Shown here: positions 40,223 through 49,833 of the stretch, one piece after another
How positions within the stretch are numbered: the first letter of the stretch is position 1
How the letters are laid out: each line of letters starts with the position of its first letter
Assembly (NCBI GenBank): GCA_045660295.1
Contig: JAZRDN010000057.1
Span: 1-54,167 of the forward strand
Origin: RGIG8775 sp045660295
GTDB lineage: Bacteria; Bacillota; Clostridia; Oscillospirales; CAG-272
DNA length: 54,167 nt
Direction of reading: 5' to 3'
Position numbers and translations under genes: made by a program
Notes under the pieces: generated by a model
Seen by the model: only the letters and a program-made list of their open reading frames with translations
Databases searched by the model: none
Told to the model about the DNA's origin: nothing

Positions 40223-41506
40223 ATGAACAAAAAAAGAATTGAAACGACCTGCGTGCAGGGGGGATATACCCCCGGAAACGGTGAGCCTCGCCAGATACCG
40301 ATAGTGCAGAGCACAACCTTTAAATATGATACCAGCGAGGACATGGGTAAGCTTTTTGACCTTGAAGCAAGCGGATATTTCTATACAAGACTCCAAAACC
40401 CTACCAACGATTACGTAGCGAATAAGATATGCGAGCTTGAGGGCGGCACAGCGGCAATGCTTACCTCCTCGGGGCAGGCGGCTAACTTTTACGCAGTTTT
40501 CAATATCGCAACATGCGGCGACCACGTTGTAGCGTCTTCCGCGATTTACGGCGGTACATATAATCTTTTTTCAGTCACCATGAAGAAAATGGGGATAGAT
40601 TTTACCTTCGTTTCCCCTGATGCTACCGCTGAGGAGCTTGAGGCGGCATTCAAGCCCAACACAAAGGCTGTCTTTGGCGAAACCATTGCAAATCCCGCAC
40701 TTACAGTGCTTGATATCGAGATGTTCGCTAATGCGGCGCATAAGCACGGCGTTCCGCTTATTATCGATAATACCTTTGCTACTCCGGTGAATTGCAGACC
40801 CTTTGAGTGGGGCGCTGATATCGTTACTCACTCTACCACAAAGTATATGGACGGTCACGGCGCGGCTGTGGGCGGATGTATCGTTGATTCTGGCAAATTC
40901 GATTGGAGCAAATATCCCGAAAAATTCCCCGGACTTTGCACCCCCGACGATAGCTACCACGGCGTAGTCTATGTCGAAAAATTCGGTGTTGGCGGAGCGT
41001 TTATCACAAAGGCAACCGCACAGCTTATGAGAGATTTCGGTTCTATTCAGTCTCCTCAGAACGCCTTTATACTTAACCTCGGACTTGAAAGTCTCCACGT
41101 TCGCATGAAGCGCCATTGCGAGAACGCGCAGGCGGTTGCGGAATTTCTTCAGTCCAGCGACAAGATTGAATGGGTCAACTATTGTGGGCTTAAGGGTAAT
41201 AAATATTACGACCTGGCGCAAAAATATCTTCCTAACGGTTCTTGCGGCGTAGTAAGCTTTGGCGTTAAGGGCGGCAGAAAAGCGGCAGAGAAGTTTATGA
41301 AAAATCTTAAGGTGGCGGCTATCGAAACTCACGTTGCCGACGCGCGTACGTGTTGTTTGCATCCCGCTAGCGCAACCCACAGACAGATGAACGACGATGA
41401 GCTTTCGGCGGCAGGTGTATCTCCCGACCTTGTTCGTTTTTCCTGCGGACTTGAAAGCGCTGACGATTTGATAGAAGACATTAAGCAGGCGCTTGAATGT
41501 ATCTGA
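40223..41506 (+). CDS. metY: O-acetylhomoserine sulfhydrylase
   Basis: PLP enzyme of the Cys/Met metabolism family, 427 residues, forming homocysteine from O-acetylhomoserine and sulfide. Hallmarks: TTFKYDTSEDMGKLFDLEASGYFYTRLQNPTNDYVANKI, LTSSGQAAN, and the PLP-lysine motif HSTTKYMDGHGA (Lys207). The insertion of about 50 residues after the lysine that separates MetY from MetB/MetC is present (KFDWSKYPEKFPGL). It lies 28 bases after the DUF2344 gene and 21 bases before metA. No SAM riboswitch or T-box is seen in front of it. Confidence 0.96.
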   Translation: MNKKRIETTCVQGGYTPGNGEPRQIPIVQSTTFKYDTSEDMGKLFDLEASGYFYTRLQNPTNDYVANKICELEGGTAAMLTSSGQAANFYAVFNIATCGDHVVASSAIYGGTYNLFSVTMKKMGIDFTFVSPDATAEELEAAFKPNTKAVFGETIANPALTVLDIEMFANAAHKHGVPLIIDNTFATPVNCRPFEWGADIVTHSTTKYMDGHGAAVGGCIVDSGKFDWSKYPEKFPGLCTPDDSYHGVVYVEKFGVGGAFITKATAQLMRDFGSIQSPQNAFILNLGLESLHVRMKRHCENAQAVAEFLQSSDKIEWVNYCGLKGNKYYDLAQKYLPNGSCGVVSFGVKGGRKAAEKFMKNLKVAAIETHVADARTCCLHPASATHRQMNDDELSAAGVSPDLVRFSCGLESADDLIEDIKQALECI

Positions 41507-41527
41507 TTTGATAGGAGAATTTGTTAA

Positions 41528-42451
41528 ATGCCCATTAAAATCCCAAATGAGCTTCCGGCATATAAAACGCTCACTGAAGAAAACATATTTATAATGGACG
41601 AAAACCGTGCTGTAACGCAGGATATTCGTCCGCTTAAGATTGCTATCGTAAATCTCATGCCGACCAAAATAGATACCGAGACACAGCTTATGAGACTTCT
41701 CGGTAACACCGCGCTTCAGGTAGAGGTTACGTTGCTTCATACCAAAACACATCTTTCAAAAAACACGTCAAGAGAGCATCTTACCGCATTTTATAAGACC
41801 TTTTACGATATAAAGGACGAAAATTTTGACGGAATGATAATCACGGGCGCGCCTGTTGAGCAGATGCCCTTTGAAGAAGTGTCCTATTGGGACGAGCTTT
41901 GTGAGATAATGGAGTGGTCCAAAACTCACGTTCATAGCACCTTCCATATCTGTTGGGGTGCGCAGGCGGGACTTTATTACCATTATGGGATAAATAAGTA
42001 TCCGCTCCAAAAGAAGCTTTTCGGCGTATTTCCTCACAAGGTCGTAAGAAAAAGCTCAATTCTCTTCCGAGGTTTTGACGATGAGTTTATGGTGCCTCAG
42101 TCAAGGCATACTACCGTCAAAAAGAGCGATATTTTGGCTTGCAGTAAGCTTAAGATACTTGCCGAGTCCGAGGAAGCCGGCGTTTACGCGGTTTCTATCA
42201 AGGACGGAAAGCAGATATTTATAACAGGACACTCGGAGTATGACGCGGAGACTCTTAACAAGGAATACGTAAGAGATAAGACTGCGGGGCTTCCTATCGA
42301 GATACCGAAGAATTATTTTCCGAATGACGACGACAGTAAGCCACCCAGAGTAACGTGGCGCTCACACGCAAACCTGTTGTTTTCTAACTGGCTTAACTAT
42401 TTCGTATATCAGACAACCCCGTATAATCTTGACGAAATGAATAAAAAATAA
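41528..42451 (+). CDS. metA: Homoserine O-acetyltransferase (MetA type)
   Basis: Acylates homoserine as the first step of methionine synthesis. 307 residues. The catalytic Cys142 (FHICWGAQAG) and the His235/Glu237 pair (TGHSEYD) are intact. Residue 111 is Glu (GAPVEQMPFEEVSYW). In this family Glu111 goes with acetyl-CoA and Gly111 with succinyl-CoA, so acetylation is predicted, in agreement with the adjacent O-acetylhomoserine sulfhydrylase. Ribosome site GATAGGAGAA. metY and metA thus form a complete homoserine-to-homocysteine step. Confidence 0.96.
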   Translation: MPIKIPNELPAYKTLTEENIFIMDENRAVTQDIRPLKIAIVNLMPTKIDTETQLMRLLGNTALQVEVTLLHTKTHLSKNTSREHLTAFYKTFYDIKDENFDGMIITGAPVEQMPFEEVSYWDELCEIMEWSKTHVHSTFHICWGAQAGLYYHYGINKYPLQKKLFGVFPHKVVRKSSILFRGFDDEFMVPQSRHTTVKKSDILACSKLKILAESEEAGVYAVSIKDGKQIFITGHSEYDAETLNKEYVRDKTAGLPIEIPKNYFPNDDDSKPPRVTWRSHANLLFSNWLNYFVYQTTPYNLDEMNKK

Positions 42452-42471
42452 TTCAAAAAAGGAGCAGGTCT

Positions 42472-44235
42472 ATGAGTTTATTTCCAATGACGCAGACTGC
42501 CGCCCTGGTTGGGCAGCTTATTGACACCAAGGCGTCTACCGTTCCGATTATAGAAATGACCAGCTTCAAGCCCGAATATGATTTCCTGGTGCATAGCTCA
42601 AGGCTTGACAGATGTACTCCCGAGGAGGAAGGGGTGCCGTCGTCACTTGTGTCAGAGCTTCTTGAAAAAATGAGATCTGACAAAACGCTAAACCTGCACA
42701 GTATTACCATAGCGCGAAACGGCAGAATACTTTGTGAGGCGTCGTTGGGCGCGCAACGCTTGGATATCTGGAAGCATGCCTTTTCCGCATCCAAGAGCGT
42801 GACCTCGCTTGCCATAGGTATGCTTATCGACGACGGAGTTTTAAGGCTTGACGAGAAGGTGGTTTCCATCTTTCGCGAGGAGGTCGGTGCGGTGGCTAAG
42901 CTTAAGCTCAAGGACCTGCGAGTTGAGGATTTGCTTACCATGAGGAGTACCGTGCTTTTTGCCGAAGCTGACTCCATGACCGATGACGACTGGGTAAAGG
43001 CATTTTTGAATGCGTCCACCAAGGGCGAAATAGGCGAGAGCTTCAGGTATAACAGTCTTAATACCTATATGCTGTCAGCCATAGTTACCAAGAAAACAGG
43101 GAAGTCTATGTCAGAGTTTCTCAATGACCGACTTTTTGCTCCGCTCGGAATAAAGGATTACTATTGGGAAAAATGTCCCAAGGGTATCGACAAGGGCGGC
43201 TGGGGGCTTTATATTCGCCCCGAGGATTTTGTGAAGATAGGAACGCTTGTGGTAAACGGCGGAGAATATAATGGCGAACGGATAGTTTCCGCGGAATATA
43301 TCAATATGGCGACTATGAAGCATGTTGATATAGGCTGGGAAAGTGATAGCTTTGATTACGGTTATCAGATTTGGGTCGGCAAAAAATCCAACACGATTCT
43401 TTTTAACGGCATGCTTGGACAAAACGTGCTCTGCTTTAAGGATAGCGGAATAGTGGTGGTTTCAAATGCCGGAAATAGCGATATGTTCCAACAAAGCAGC
43501 TTTTTCACGTATTTAGATAACTACTTTAACCGTGATTTTGCCGATAGACTCGAAAGCGCTCCGCGCGACTATAAAAAGCTGTGTAAACAGATAGCTTCTT
43601 ATTCGCTTTACGGAAAGAAAAAATTTGCTTTCCGGAAAAGATTATCAGCTCTGTTGTTGCCGCAAAATAAGAAGGTTTCATATGATGCTCTCGTCGGCAA
43701 GGAATACTTGATTCTTGACGGAGACGAAAAGGCAGTCGGAATCATTCCGTTGGTGATCCAATCGGTTGAAAACTGTTATACCAAAGGTCTTGTAGGCGTT
43801 TCTTTTGCTAAAAATTCGGACGGCGCTCCCGAGTTGATCTATAAGGAAGATGACGGAGATGTTCATATTCGTCTTGGCTTTGATAAGCCGGAGATATTCA
43901 ATATAAAGTACAGAAATGAGAACTTTATCATTTCCTCAAAGGCTAAGTTTACACAAAACGAGGACGGTGAAGCTGTTCTTGTGATTAGGCTTGACTTTAT
44001 GGAAACACCGTCATCAAGAATAATAAAGATATATTTTCAAGACGATGGAACTCTTGTTTTTGAGCAGACCGAGGCGCCCGGAGCTGATTTTATGATCGGA
44101 CTTACCGATATGGTGCTTACACAGCTTATAGACAGACCGATAGTCGGCGCCGTGTTTGAAAAATTCGGTGCGGAATTTATCGAATACAAAATACAAAAGG
44201 TATTTAACGCTAAGCTGACTCTGAAGCAAAAATAA
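42472..44235 (+). CDS. Serine hydrolase, beta-lactamase/penicillin-binding-like (class C type)
   Basis: 587-residue protein whose middle (about residues 45-350) is a beta-lactamase-family domain: HSITIARNGRILCEAS, the SxxK motif in FSASKSVTSLAIGML, RVEDLLTMRS, a YxN-like motif in FRYNSLNTYML, and GYQIWVGKK. No signal peptide is visible, so it acts inside the cell. The C-terminal about 230 residues have no family I recognise. It resembles cytosolic esterase/peptidase relatives rather than a resistance enzyme. It follows metA by 20 bases and ends the operon. A link to methionine synthesis is not evident. Confidence 0.85.
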   Translation: MSLFPMTQTAALVGQLIDTKASTVPIIEMTSFKPEYDFLVHSSRLDRCTPEEEGVPSSLVSELLEKMRSDKTLNLHSITIARNGRILCEASLGAQRLDIWKHAFSASKSVTSLAIGMLIDDGVLRLDEKVVSIFREEVGAVAKLKLKDLRVEDLLTMRSTVLFAEADSMTDDDWVKAFLNASTKGEIGESFRYNSLNTYMLSAIVTKKTGKSMSEFLNDRLFAPLGIKDYYWEKCPKGIDKGGWGLYIRPEDFVKIGTLVVNGGEYNGERIVSAEYINMATMKHVDIGWESDSFDYGYQIWVGKKSNTILFNGMLGQNVLCFKDSGIVVVSNAGNSDMFQQSSFFTYLDNYFNRDFADRLESAPRDYKKLCKQIASYSLYGKKKFAFRKRLSALLLPQNKKVSYDALVGKEYLILDGDEKAVGIIPLVIQSVENCYTKGLVGVSFAKNSDGAPELIYKEDDGDVHIRLGFDKPEIFNIKYRNENFIISSKAKFTQNEDGEAVLVIRLDFMETPSSRIIKIYFQDDGTLVFEQTEAPGADFMIGLTDMVLTQLIDRPIVGAVFEKFGAEFIEYKIQKVFNAKLTLKQK

Positions 44236-44242
44236 AATGAAA

Positions 44243-44282
44243 AAATCCCACGAGCGTTTTACGCATATCGTGGGATTTTTTT
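44243..44282 (+). terminator. Terminator of the rlmB-metA-hydrolase operon
   Basis: An 11-bp stem (44243-44253 with 44268-44278), with an inner GCGT/ACGC stem and seven T. Confidence 0.9.
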
Positions 44283-44319
44283 ATTTGCCTTTCATATTAT
44301 GGAATATGGAGGTGTTATT

Positions 44320-45252
44320 ATGAGTAACAGAAAAATTATTGATTTAAAAATGCCGATTGATTATAATAGAATGATGGACATACTCGAGCACTTTGCCGAA
44401 AAATATGATTTTATTTCCATCGGTAACATTGGCAACAGTATTTTTGACCGAAGAATTCCAATAATAAAGCTGGGTGAAGGAAAGAAAAGAGTAATTTACA
44501 TAGGAGCGCACCATGGCAGCGAATGGATAACAAGCGGTCTGCTTTTGCGTTTTATAAACGAATATTGCGAGCTTTACAGAAGTGGTGGACGAGTTGAGAG
44601 TACGTCAATTGATACGCTTTATCAAACAGTTGAACTGAATATAATTCCTATGCTTAACCCGGACGGTGTAGAGCTTTCGATAAACGGTATAAGTGACGAT
44701 AACATTCTTTTTTCGCGTCTTATGTCAATGAATAACGAAAGCCGCGACTTTACCCATTGGCAGGCAAACGGTCGCGGCGTCGATCTTAATCATAATTATA
44801 ATTTCGGATTTGCGGAGTATAAAAATCTGGAGAGTGAGCAGGAAATTGAATGCGGCGCTCCTACCCGATATAGCGGAGAATATCCCGAATCCGAGCCGGA
44901 AACGGGATATTTGTGTAATTATATCAGATTTTGCGGAGATTTTATGGGGGCATTGACGCTCCATTCCCAGGGTGAGGAGATATACTATAAAAGCGGAGAC
45001 AAATGTCCACAAAACGCCGAAAGGATAGCAAAATATCTGTCGGGAATAAGCGGATATGAGCTTGGCAAAGCCGAAGGAATGTCGGCATACGGCGGTTTTA
45101 CAGATTGGTTTATTGATGAGTTTAGCCGTCCGTCTTTTACCGTGGAATGCGGAAAAGGAGAAAATCCGCTTCCGATTTCCTCCCTCCCGATGATATATAT
45201 TCGAATAAGACGAATGCTTTTCGAAGCTCCGCTTATTCTGTGTCGTCGTTGA
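44320..45252 (+). CDS. M14 family zinc carboxypeptidase
   Basis: 310-residue metallopeptidase of the M14 family, perhaps acting on gamma-D-glutamyl-diaminopimelate peptides of the wall. I chose ATG 44320 because TGGAGGTG is just upstream; ATG 44299 precedes this site. Zinc ligands: AHHGSEW (His65, Glu68) and the His in ALTLHSQGEE. IIPMLNPDGVE is typical. The catalytic Glu is in FTVECGKGENPLP. No signal peptide is seen, so it is a cytoplasmic or released enzyme. Its last 20 bases overlap the convergent ruvB end. Confidence 0.9.
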   Translation: MSNRKIIDLKMPIDYNRMMDILEHFAEKYDFISIGNIGNSIFDRRIPIIKLGEGKKRVIYIGAHHGSEWITSGLLLRFINEYCELYRSGGRVESTSIDTLYQTVELNIIPMLNPDGVELSINGISDDNILFSRLMSMNNESRDFTHWQANGRGVDLNHNYNFGFAEYKNLESEQEIECGAPTRYSGEYPESEPETGYLCNYIRFCGDFMGALTLHSQGEEIYYKSGDKCPQNAERIAKYLSGISGYELGKAEGMSAYGGFTDWFIDEFSRPSFTVECGKGENPLPISSLPMIYIRIRRMLFEAPLILCRR

Positions 45253-46327
45253 TCTTGAAAAGGTTGAGCTGGTTTTCGACAGCAGAGCTGCGCTTGGTGT
45301 AACGCAGTCCAAGGTGCTCGTAAGCCAGTCTTGTAACGCAACGCCCTCTCGGAGTTCTGCTTAAAAAGCCTATCTGCATAAGATACGGCTCGTAAACGTC
45401 CTCAAGGGTTACGGCTTCCTCACCAACGGTGGCGGCAAGCGTGTCAAGCCCCACAGGTCCGCCGTCGTAGAAATCAATTATTGTTTTTAGCATGCGTCTG
45501 TCGGTGTTGTCAAGACCGAGCGCGTCTATTTCGAGTTGTCCGAGTGCGTAGTTGGATATATCGGAATCTATGATGCCGCTTCCGCGCACCTGCGCGTAAT
45601 CACGTACACGCTTGAGAAGTCTGTTGGCAATTCTGGGAGTTCCTCTTGAGCGCGACGCGATCTCGTACGCGCCGTCATTGGTTATCTCAAAATCAAGTAT
45701 TCCCGCGCTTCGTTTTACTATGGTCGCAAGCTCGTCGGGGGTGTAAAGCTCCAGCTTCAGCAGAACGCCGAAGCGGTCCCGAAGGGGAGTTGTAAGCTGA
45801 CCTGCTCTGGTGGTTGCGCCTATGAGAGTGAATTTGGGAAGATCTATTCTTATGCTTCGAGCTGAAGGACCTTTTCCTATGATGATATCAAGCGCGTAGT
45901 CCTCCATAGCGGGATAGAGAATTTCTTCAATCGAGCGTGAAAGTCGGTGTATCTCGTCGATGAAAAGCACGTCACCCTCGTTGAGGTTTGTCAAAAGCGC
46001 CGCAAGGTCGCCTTGCTTCTCGATTGCGGGTCCCGATGTAATACGGATATTGACACCCATTTCGTTGGCGATTATGTTCGAAAGAGTGGTCTTACCCAAG
46101 CCGGGAGGGCCGTAGAGCAAAACGTGGTCGAGTGAGTCGCCGCGAAGCTTTGCGGCATCAATGTATATTTTGAGATTTTCCTTTATCTTTTCCTGACCTA
46201 TGTAATCCTCAAGCGTCTGAGGGCGCAAGGACACCTCTGTTTCGCTGTCATTAGGGGTGTATGAAGAGGTCATGATACGGTTTTCAAAATCAAGCTCCTC
46301 GTTATCGTTAAAATTGTAATTATCCAT
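45233..46327 (-). CDS. ruvB: Holliday junction branch migration DNA helicase RuvB
   Basis: 364-residue AAA+ motor that drives branch migration with RuvA. Signatures: RPQTLEDYIGQEKIKENL, Walker A GPPGLGKTTLSNIIANEMG, Walker B VLFIDEIHRLSR, the sensor 1 region FTLIGATTRAGQLTTPLRDRFG with arginine finger, and the winged-helix C-terminal DNA-binding domain ending IGFLSRTPRGRCVT. It has an N-terminal extension of about 28 residues rich in Asn/Asp/Glu. AAGGAGG precedes the ATG. The 3' end overlaps the M14 gene on the other strand. Confidence 0.98.
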   Translation of the reverse strand: MDNYNFNDNEELDFENRIMTSSYTPNDSETEVSLRPQTLEDYIGQEKIKENLKIYIDAAKLRGDSLDHVLLYGPPGLGKTTLSNIIANEMGVNIRITSGPAIEKQGDLAALLTNLNEGDVLFIDEIHRLSRSIEEILYPAMEDYALDIIIGKGPSARSIRIDLPKFTLIGATTRAGQLTTPLRDRFGVLLKLELYTPDELATIVKRSAGILDFEITNDGAYEIASRSRGTPRIANRLLKRVRDYAQVRGSGIIDSDISNYALGQLEIDALGLDNTDRRMLKTIIDFYDGGPVGLDTLAATVGEEAVTLEDVYEPYLMQIGFLSRTPRGRCVTRLAYEHLGLRYTKRSSAVENQLNLFKINDDTE

Positions 46328-46339
46328 GCCGCATCCTCC

Positions 46340-46963
46340 TTATCTCATAAGTTTCTTAAGAGCGAGCTTGATTATCTCCTCGACTCCAATAGAGGGGTCA
46401 ATGCCTTGAAGCGCCGATATAGCCTCGCTTCTCGAGTAGCCGAGAACAGTAAGGGCGTCCTGCGCTTCCGAAAGAGCGCCCTTGATAGCGCCGCCTTTGG
46501 CGGGAGCGGGAGTAACACCTCCACCGGCAAGAACTTCCGCGGGGGTATCCTTCATCAGCTTGTCCTGAAGCTCAAGCACTATGCGTGCCGCGGTTTTTGC
46601 GCCAACGCCGTTGGCTTTTGAGATAGCCTTTGTGTCGTTTGTGCATACCGCAAGCGCGAACTTTTCGGGTGTGAACACCGAAAGAATTGCCATTGCGGCT
46701 TTTGGTCCAACGCCTGAGACGCTTGTGAGCAGCTTGAATGCCGAAAGCTCCTCGTGAGTGTAAAATCCGAACAACTCCACTCCATCCTCGCGCACAGCCA
46801 TGTAAGTGAATAATCTTACCTGCGCATTTGGATTCACCGATGGATTGGAAAGCGCCCCAAGTGTAGTGGTGCTTATGGTCAGCTTGTAGCCCACTCCGCC
46901 CGCGTCTATAACCGCGAACGTAGGCTCAAGCACCGCAATCGTTCCTTTTATATAATAAAACAT
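46340..46963 (-). CDS. ruvA: Holliday junction branch migration protein RuvA
   Basis: 207-residue RuvA. It has the N-terminal OB domain (MFYYIKGTIAVLEPTFAVIDAGGVGYKL), two helix-hairpin-helix motifs (LLTSVSGVGPKAAMAIL and ANGVGAKTAARIVLEL), an Ala/Pro-rich linker and the C-terminal RuvB-binding domain (ALTVLGYSRSEAISAL). AAGGAAG precedes the ATG. ruvB follows after 12 bases. Confidence 0.97.
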   Translation of the reverse strand: MFYYIKGTIAVLEPTFAVIDAGGVGYKLTISTTTLGALSNPSVNPNAQVRLFTYMAVREDGVELFGFYTHEELSAFKLLTSVSGVGPKAAMAILSVFTPEKFALAVCTNDTKAISKANGVGAKTAARIVLELQDKLMKDTPAEVLAGGGVTPAPAKGGAIKGALSEAQDALTVLGYSRSEAISALQGIDPSIGVEEIIKLALKKLMR

Positions 46964-46981
46964 GCTGTACTTCCTTTCTGC

Positions 46982-49831
46982 TTAAGTTTCTCCAGTCTCG
47001 CTCTCTTGGCGGGCTGATTTTTTCTTTTTGATCTTGTGTTCAATCACCCATATTCCGACAAACACCATCAGAGAGATGCCCGAAATAACACCGCCAACAG
47101 TTATGACAGTGGGTGAATAAACCATTTCCAGCGTGTGAGTGCCATCGTTTTCTATATCAAAGGCAATCAGCGCGTTAAACGTCTTGTATATCTCCACAGG
47201 CTCGCCGTCAACGTAGACCTTCCAACCCTCATCGTAGGGAATCGTTGTCTGTACAGTGGAGTTTTTGCCTGATGTAGAAATAGTGCCATCAAGACTGTCC
47301 TCGGTGTAGCTTGCGATTTCATATCGGTTTTTGGAAAGTCTTGCCATGGCGTTTTTAAGCGCGGTTACGTCGAGGTAGTACAGACAATACTCATCGTTCT
47401 TAAGGTACAGATTTTCCTTTGAGAGAGTTAGCTTGATGTTGATGCTTTCGCCAATACTGAATTTTCCAATAGACTTTATTCTGTTGCTTTCGTTAGCCAT
47501 AAAGTCACCGAAGTTATTGTTGTTGACGTAGAATTTTGTTTCTCTGGGGTATTCCGAAGGCGCGTGAAAGAAAATATGTCCTGTTGTCGGGGCAGTGGCG
47601 TTCATAGTAACGTACGCCTCCGTGCCTTCGGTGGTGACGGCGTATTTTGTGTGTCCCGCAATGGTGGTCTTTCTCGCGTTTGAGTGATTGGTGTTGTTAA
47701 TATCTATGGGAACGAATATTTCTATATTTCCCCCCAGCATCGCGCTTACCGTTTTGTTCAAGCGTTCAAAGGGTGAGGTGTATACCGCCTTTTCGTCACC
47801 GCTTTCATTGGTGTTGGTAAAGGAAAAGTCTTTGACACTGTCGCTGACCTGATAGGCTATCGAAAGCGCGTAGGGGTTTTGATAAGCGATATAATTTTCA
47901 TCCTCGGCGACTACCGTATAAAGCTCGTCCATAAGTGAATTTACCGCTTGGTTTTCGTTATAGGTCGAGTTTGATGCAGGCTGATTTTTCTGAGAAATTA
48001 CGTATTTGACACCAAGAATAGAATCATTTACAGGATTTCCGCCGAGATATTTCGACCAATGGGATTTTGAGGAGTATCCCATATTGTTGAGGAATTTTAT
48101 AGTCTCCTTGTTAAGTGTGGACGTTGAGCCCGAAAGTCCGCGCATGCCCAGCGTCATGTTGTCGTTGGTTTTTCGATGATGGGTCTTTTCCATTCGGTAG
48201 AAAGAGTTGTCAGATTCCTGAACCTCGGATACGATAGGGGATAATTTGTCAAAGAAATCGTTGTACGAGCTGTAAGACGAGTATGTTACGTCAAAGTGAA
48301 GCGCCGTGATATTTATTACGCCGTTGAGCACCATTTCCACGCATACCGCGATGAGCAGGATCTTTGAGGCCTTTTTGATCTCCTTGAGCTTTTTCGCGCG
48401 TATCATAACGTAAAGCACCGCGCAATAGGCGATGACTATGGCAATTGTAAACCATACGGTCCTGTAAGTGTCAAGCTTGCCTTGAACGTAGTAGTCGCTT
48501 TCTCCAAGAGTAAAGTTTGCAAACTCAAACTTTTCAAGCACTGTTACGATGAATATAAGGAAAGCACCTATACCGAACACGGTCCTTGAGGATTCCTTGC
48601 GTATCTGTCCCATAGCCTTGTATATCATGGTCAGCAAGAAGAAGCAGACCATAAAGCTGTATCTGTAATTGAGCCAGTTTGGAACTTGGAAACCGTGCCA
48701 CGCTATGTCAACAGGGTTAAGCGTAAAGCTTACCACGAAAACCGCGAGAAATAATGTGGAAAATATCTTTTCACGAAGCGTTATTTTCTTTGAGAAATAG
48801 TAAAAGGGAAGAAGCATAAGCGTAAGAGTGCCGCAGTATACTATTGGAAGTCCCTCGGGTCTTACAGTATCGTACGCTCCGGGGAAGAATTTAGCGAGAA
48901 GGTCGGCAAGGTCATATCTTATTTCAAAGCTCCAATCGGGGGAGGAGAAAGTATTTTTACCGAATTGAAGTGAATAATAAGCGCCAAGCAGCATAAACGC
49001 GGCTATTCCCAAGGCGAGAAGCGATGCGAGCGATATTCTGAGTAACGATTTGCCGAAATGCGCATTTTCGCCCATAATGTTGTTGCCCTTGTGTGCCAGA
49101 TAATAGTAGAAGAAATAGAGCGCAACGTAGATGCAAACCATGTATCCAATATAATAGTGGCTCATCACCATTGCGGCAAGCGAGATGACAAAGAGCTTGT
49201 AGTGTCCCTTTTTGACAAGCTCCTCAATGGCGTAGGTGATTACAGGAAGCCATATAAGAGCGTCAATCCACATGGAGTTGTGTTGCTGTACGATTGCGTA
49301 TGAGCAGAGCGCGTACATGGTGGATACGGTTACTATGGAAAGTCTGTTTATTCTGCTTGAGGTTTTGTGAAGATAAAATCCAAAGCTCAAGCCGCAAAGA
49401 CCTGTTTTTATAAGGAATATGGTCAGCAGTGCCTCGAGAATACGCCCCTTGGGAAATAGCGCCACTATCCACGCAAGCGGACTTGCTACGTAGTACGCGT
49501 ATATTCCGAGGAACTCACCGCCAAGCGCGCGTGAAAAGGAGTAAAGCAGACTTGCGTCGCCGTGAAGAAAGTCGCGCAATGCTTCATAGAAATAAACGTA
49601 CTGTCCGTTAAGATCAAGTACGAGAACACTTCCGTCAAGCCCGGGGAAGACTCCTACTGAAATGTATATGAGCCTCATAAGGCATAGCGGAAGCAGGAAG
49701 CAAAAGAAAAGATACGAGTATTTGCTATGTGTAGCTTTGTGCCATAGCGTACGCAAAAATACCGATACCTTGTTCGGCTCTTTGTTTATTATAGGCTCTT
49801 GTTCCGACTGTGTTATGATTTCGTTGTCCAT
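46982..49831 (-). CDS. YfhO family membrane protein
   Basis: 949-residue membrane protein of the YfhO family (GT-C-like fold). The start ATG at 49831 was chosen because AAGAGGA lies just upstream; longer frames to 49933 read through the DUF951 gene. About 12 helices fill the first 600 residues; hallmark segments are FPGLDGSVLVLDLNGQYVYFYEALRD and QQHNSMWIDALIWLPVITYAIE. A large extracytoplasmic domain (about 580-910) and a final helix with a Lys-rich tail follow. Bacillus YfhO is needed to glycosylate lipoteichoic acid, so a cell-surface glycosyltransferase role is likely. It sits between DUF951 and ruvA in one unit. Confidence 0.9.
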   Translation of the reverse strand: MDNEIITQSEQEPIINKEPNKVSVFLRTLWHKATHSKYSYLFFCFLLPLCLMRLIYISVGVFPGLDGSVLVLDLNGQYVYFYEALRDFLHGDASLLYSFSRALGGEFLGIYAYYVASPLAWIVALFPKGRILEALLTIFLIKTGLCGLSFGFYLHKTSSRINRLSIVTVSTMYALCSYAIVQQHNSMWIDALIWLPVITYAIEELVKKGHYKLFVISLAAMVMSHYYIGYMVCIYVALYFFYYYLAHKGNNIMGENAHFGKSLLRISLASLLALGIAAFMLLGAYYSLQFGKNTFSSPDWSFEIRYDLADLLAKFFPGAYDTVRPEGLPIVYCGTLTLMLLPFYYFSKKITLREKIFSTLFLAVFVVSFTLNPVDIAWHGFQVPNWLNYRYSFMVCFFLLTMIYKAMGQIRKESSRTVFGIGAFLIFIVTVLEKFEFANFTLGESDYYVQGKLDTYRTVWFTIAIVIAYCAVLYVMIRAKKLKEIKKASKILLIAVCVEMVLNGVINITALHFDVTYSSYSSYNDFFDKLSPIVSEVQESDNSFYRMEKTHHRKTNDNMTLGMRGLSGSTSTLNKETIKFLNNMGYSSKSHWSKYLGGNPVNDSILGVKYVISQKNQPASNSTYNENQAVNSLMDELYTVVAEDENYIAYQNPYALSIAYQVSDSVKDFSFTNTNESGDEKAVYTSPFERLNKTVSAMLGGNIEIFVPIDINNTNHSNARKTTIAGHTKYAVTTEGTEAYVTMNATAPTTGHIFFHAPSEYPRETKFYVNNNNFGDFMANESNRIKSIGKFSIGESINIKLTLSKENLYLKNDEYCLYYLDVTALKNAMARLSKNRYEIASYTEDSLDGTISTSGKNSTVQTTIPYDEGWKVYVDGEPVEIYKTFNALIAFDIENDGTHTLEMVYSPTVITVGGVISGISLMVFVGIWVIEHKIKKKKSARQESETGET

Positions 49832-49833
49832 TT

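Noticed and set aside
40571..41752. Minus-strand frame of 393 codons opposite metY/metA
   Set aside because: Antisense shadow; spans the metY-metA junction and has no recognisable protein features.
42472..44235. Serine hydrolase as an antibiotic-resistance beta-lactamase
   Set aside because: No signal peptide, long unrelated C-terminal region and a metabolic operon context; family membership does not imply resistance.
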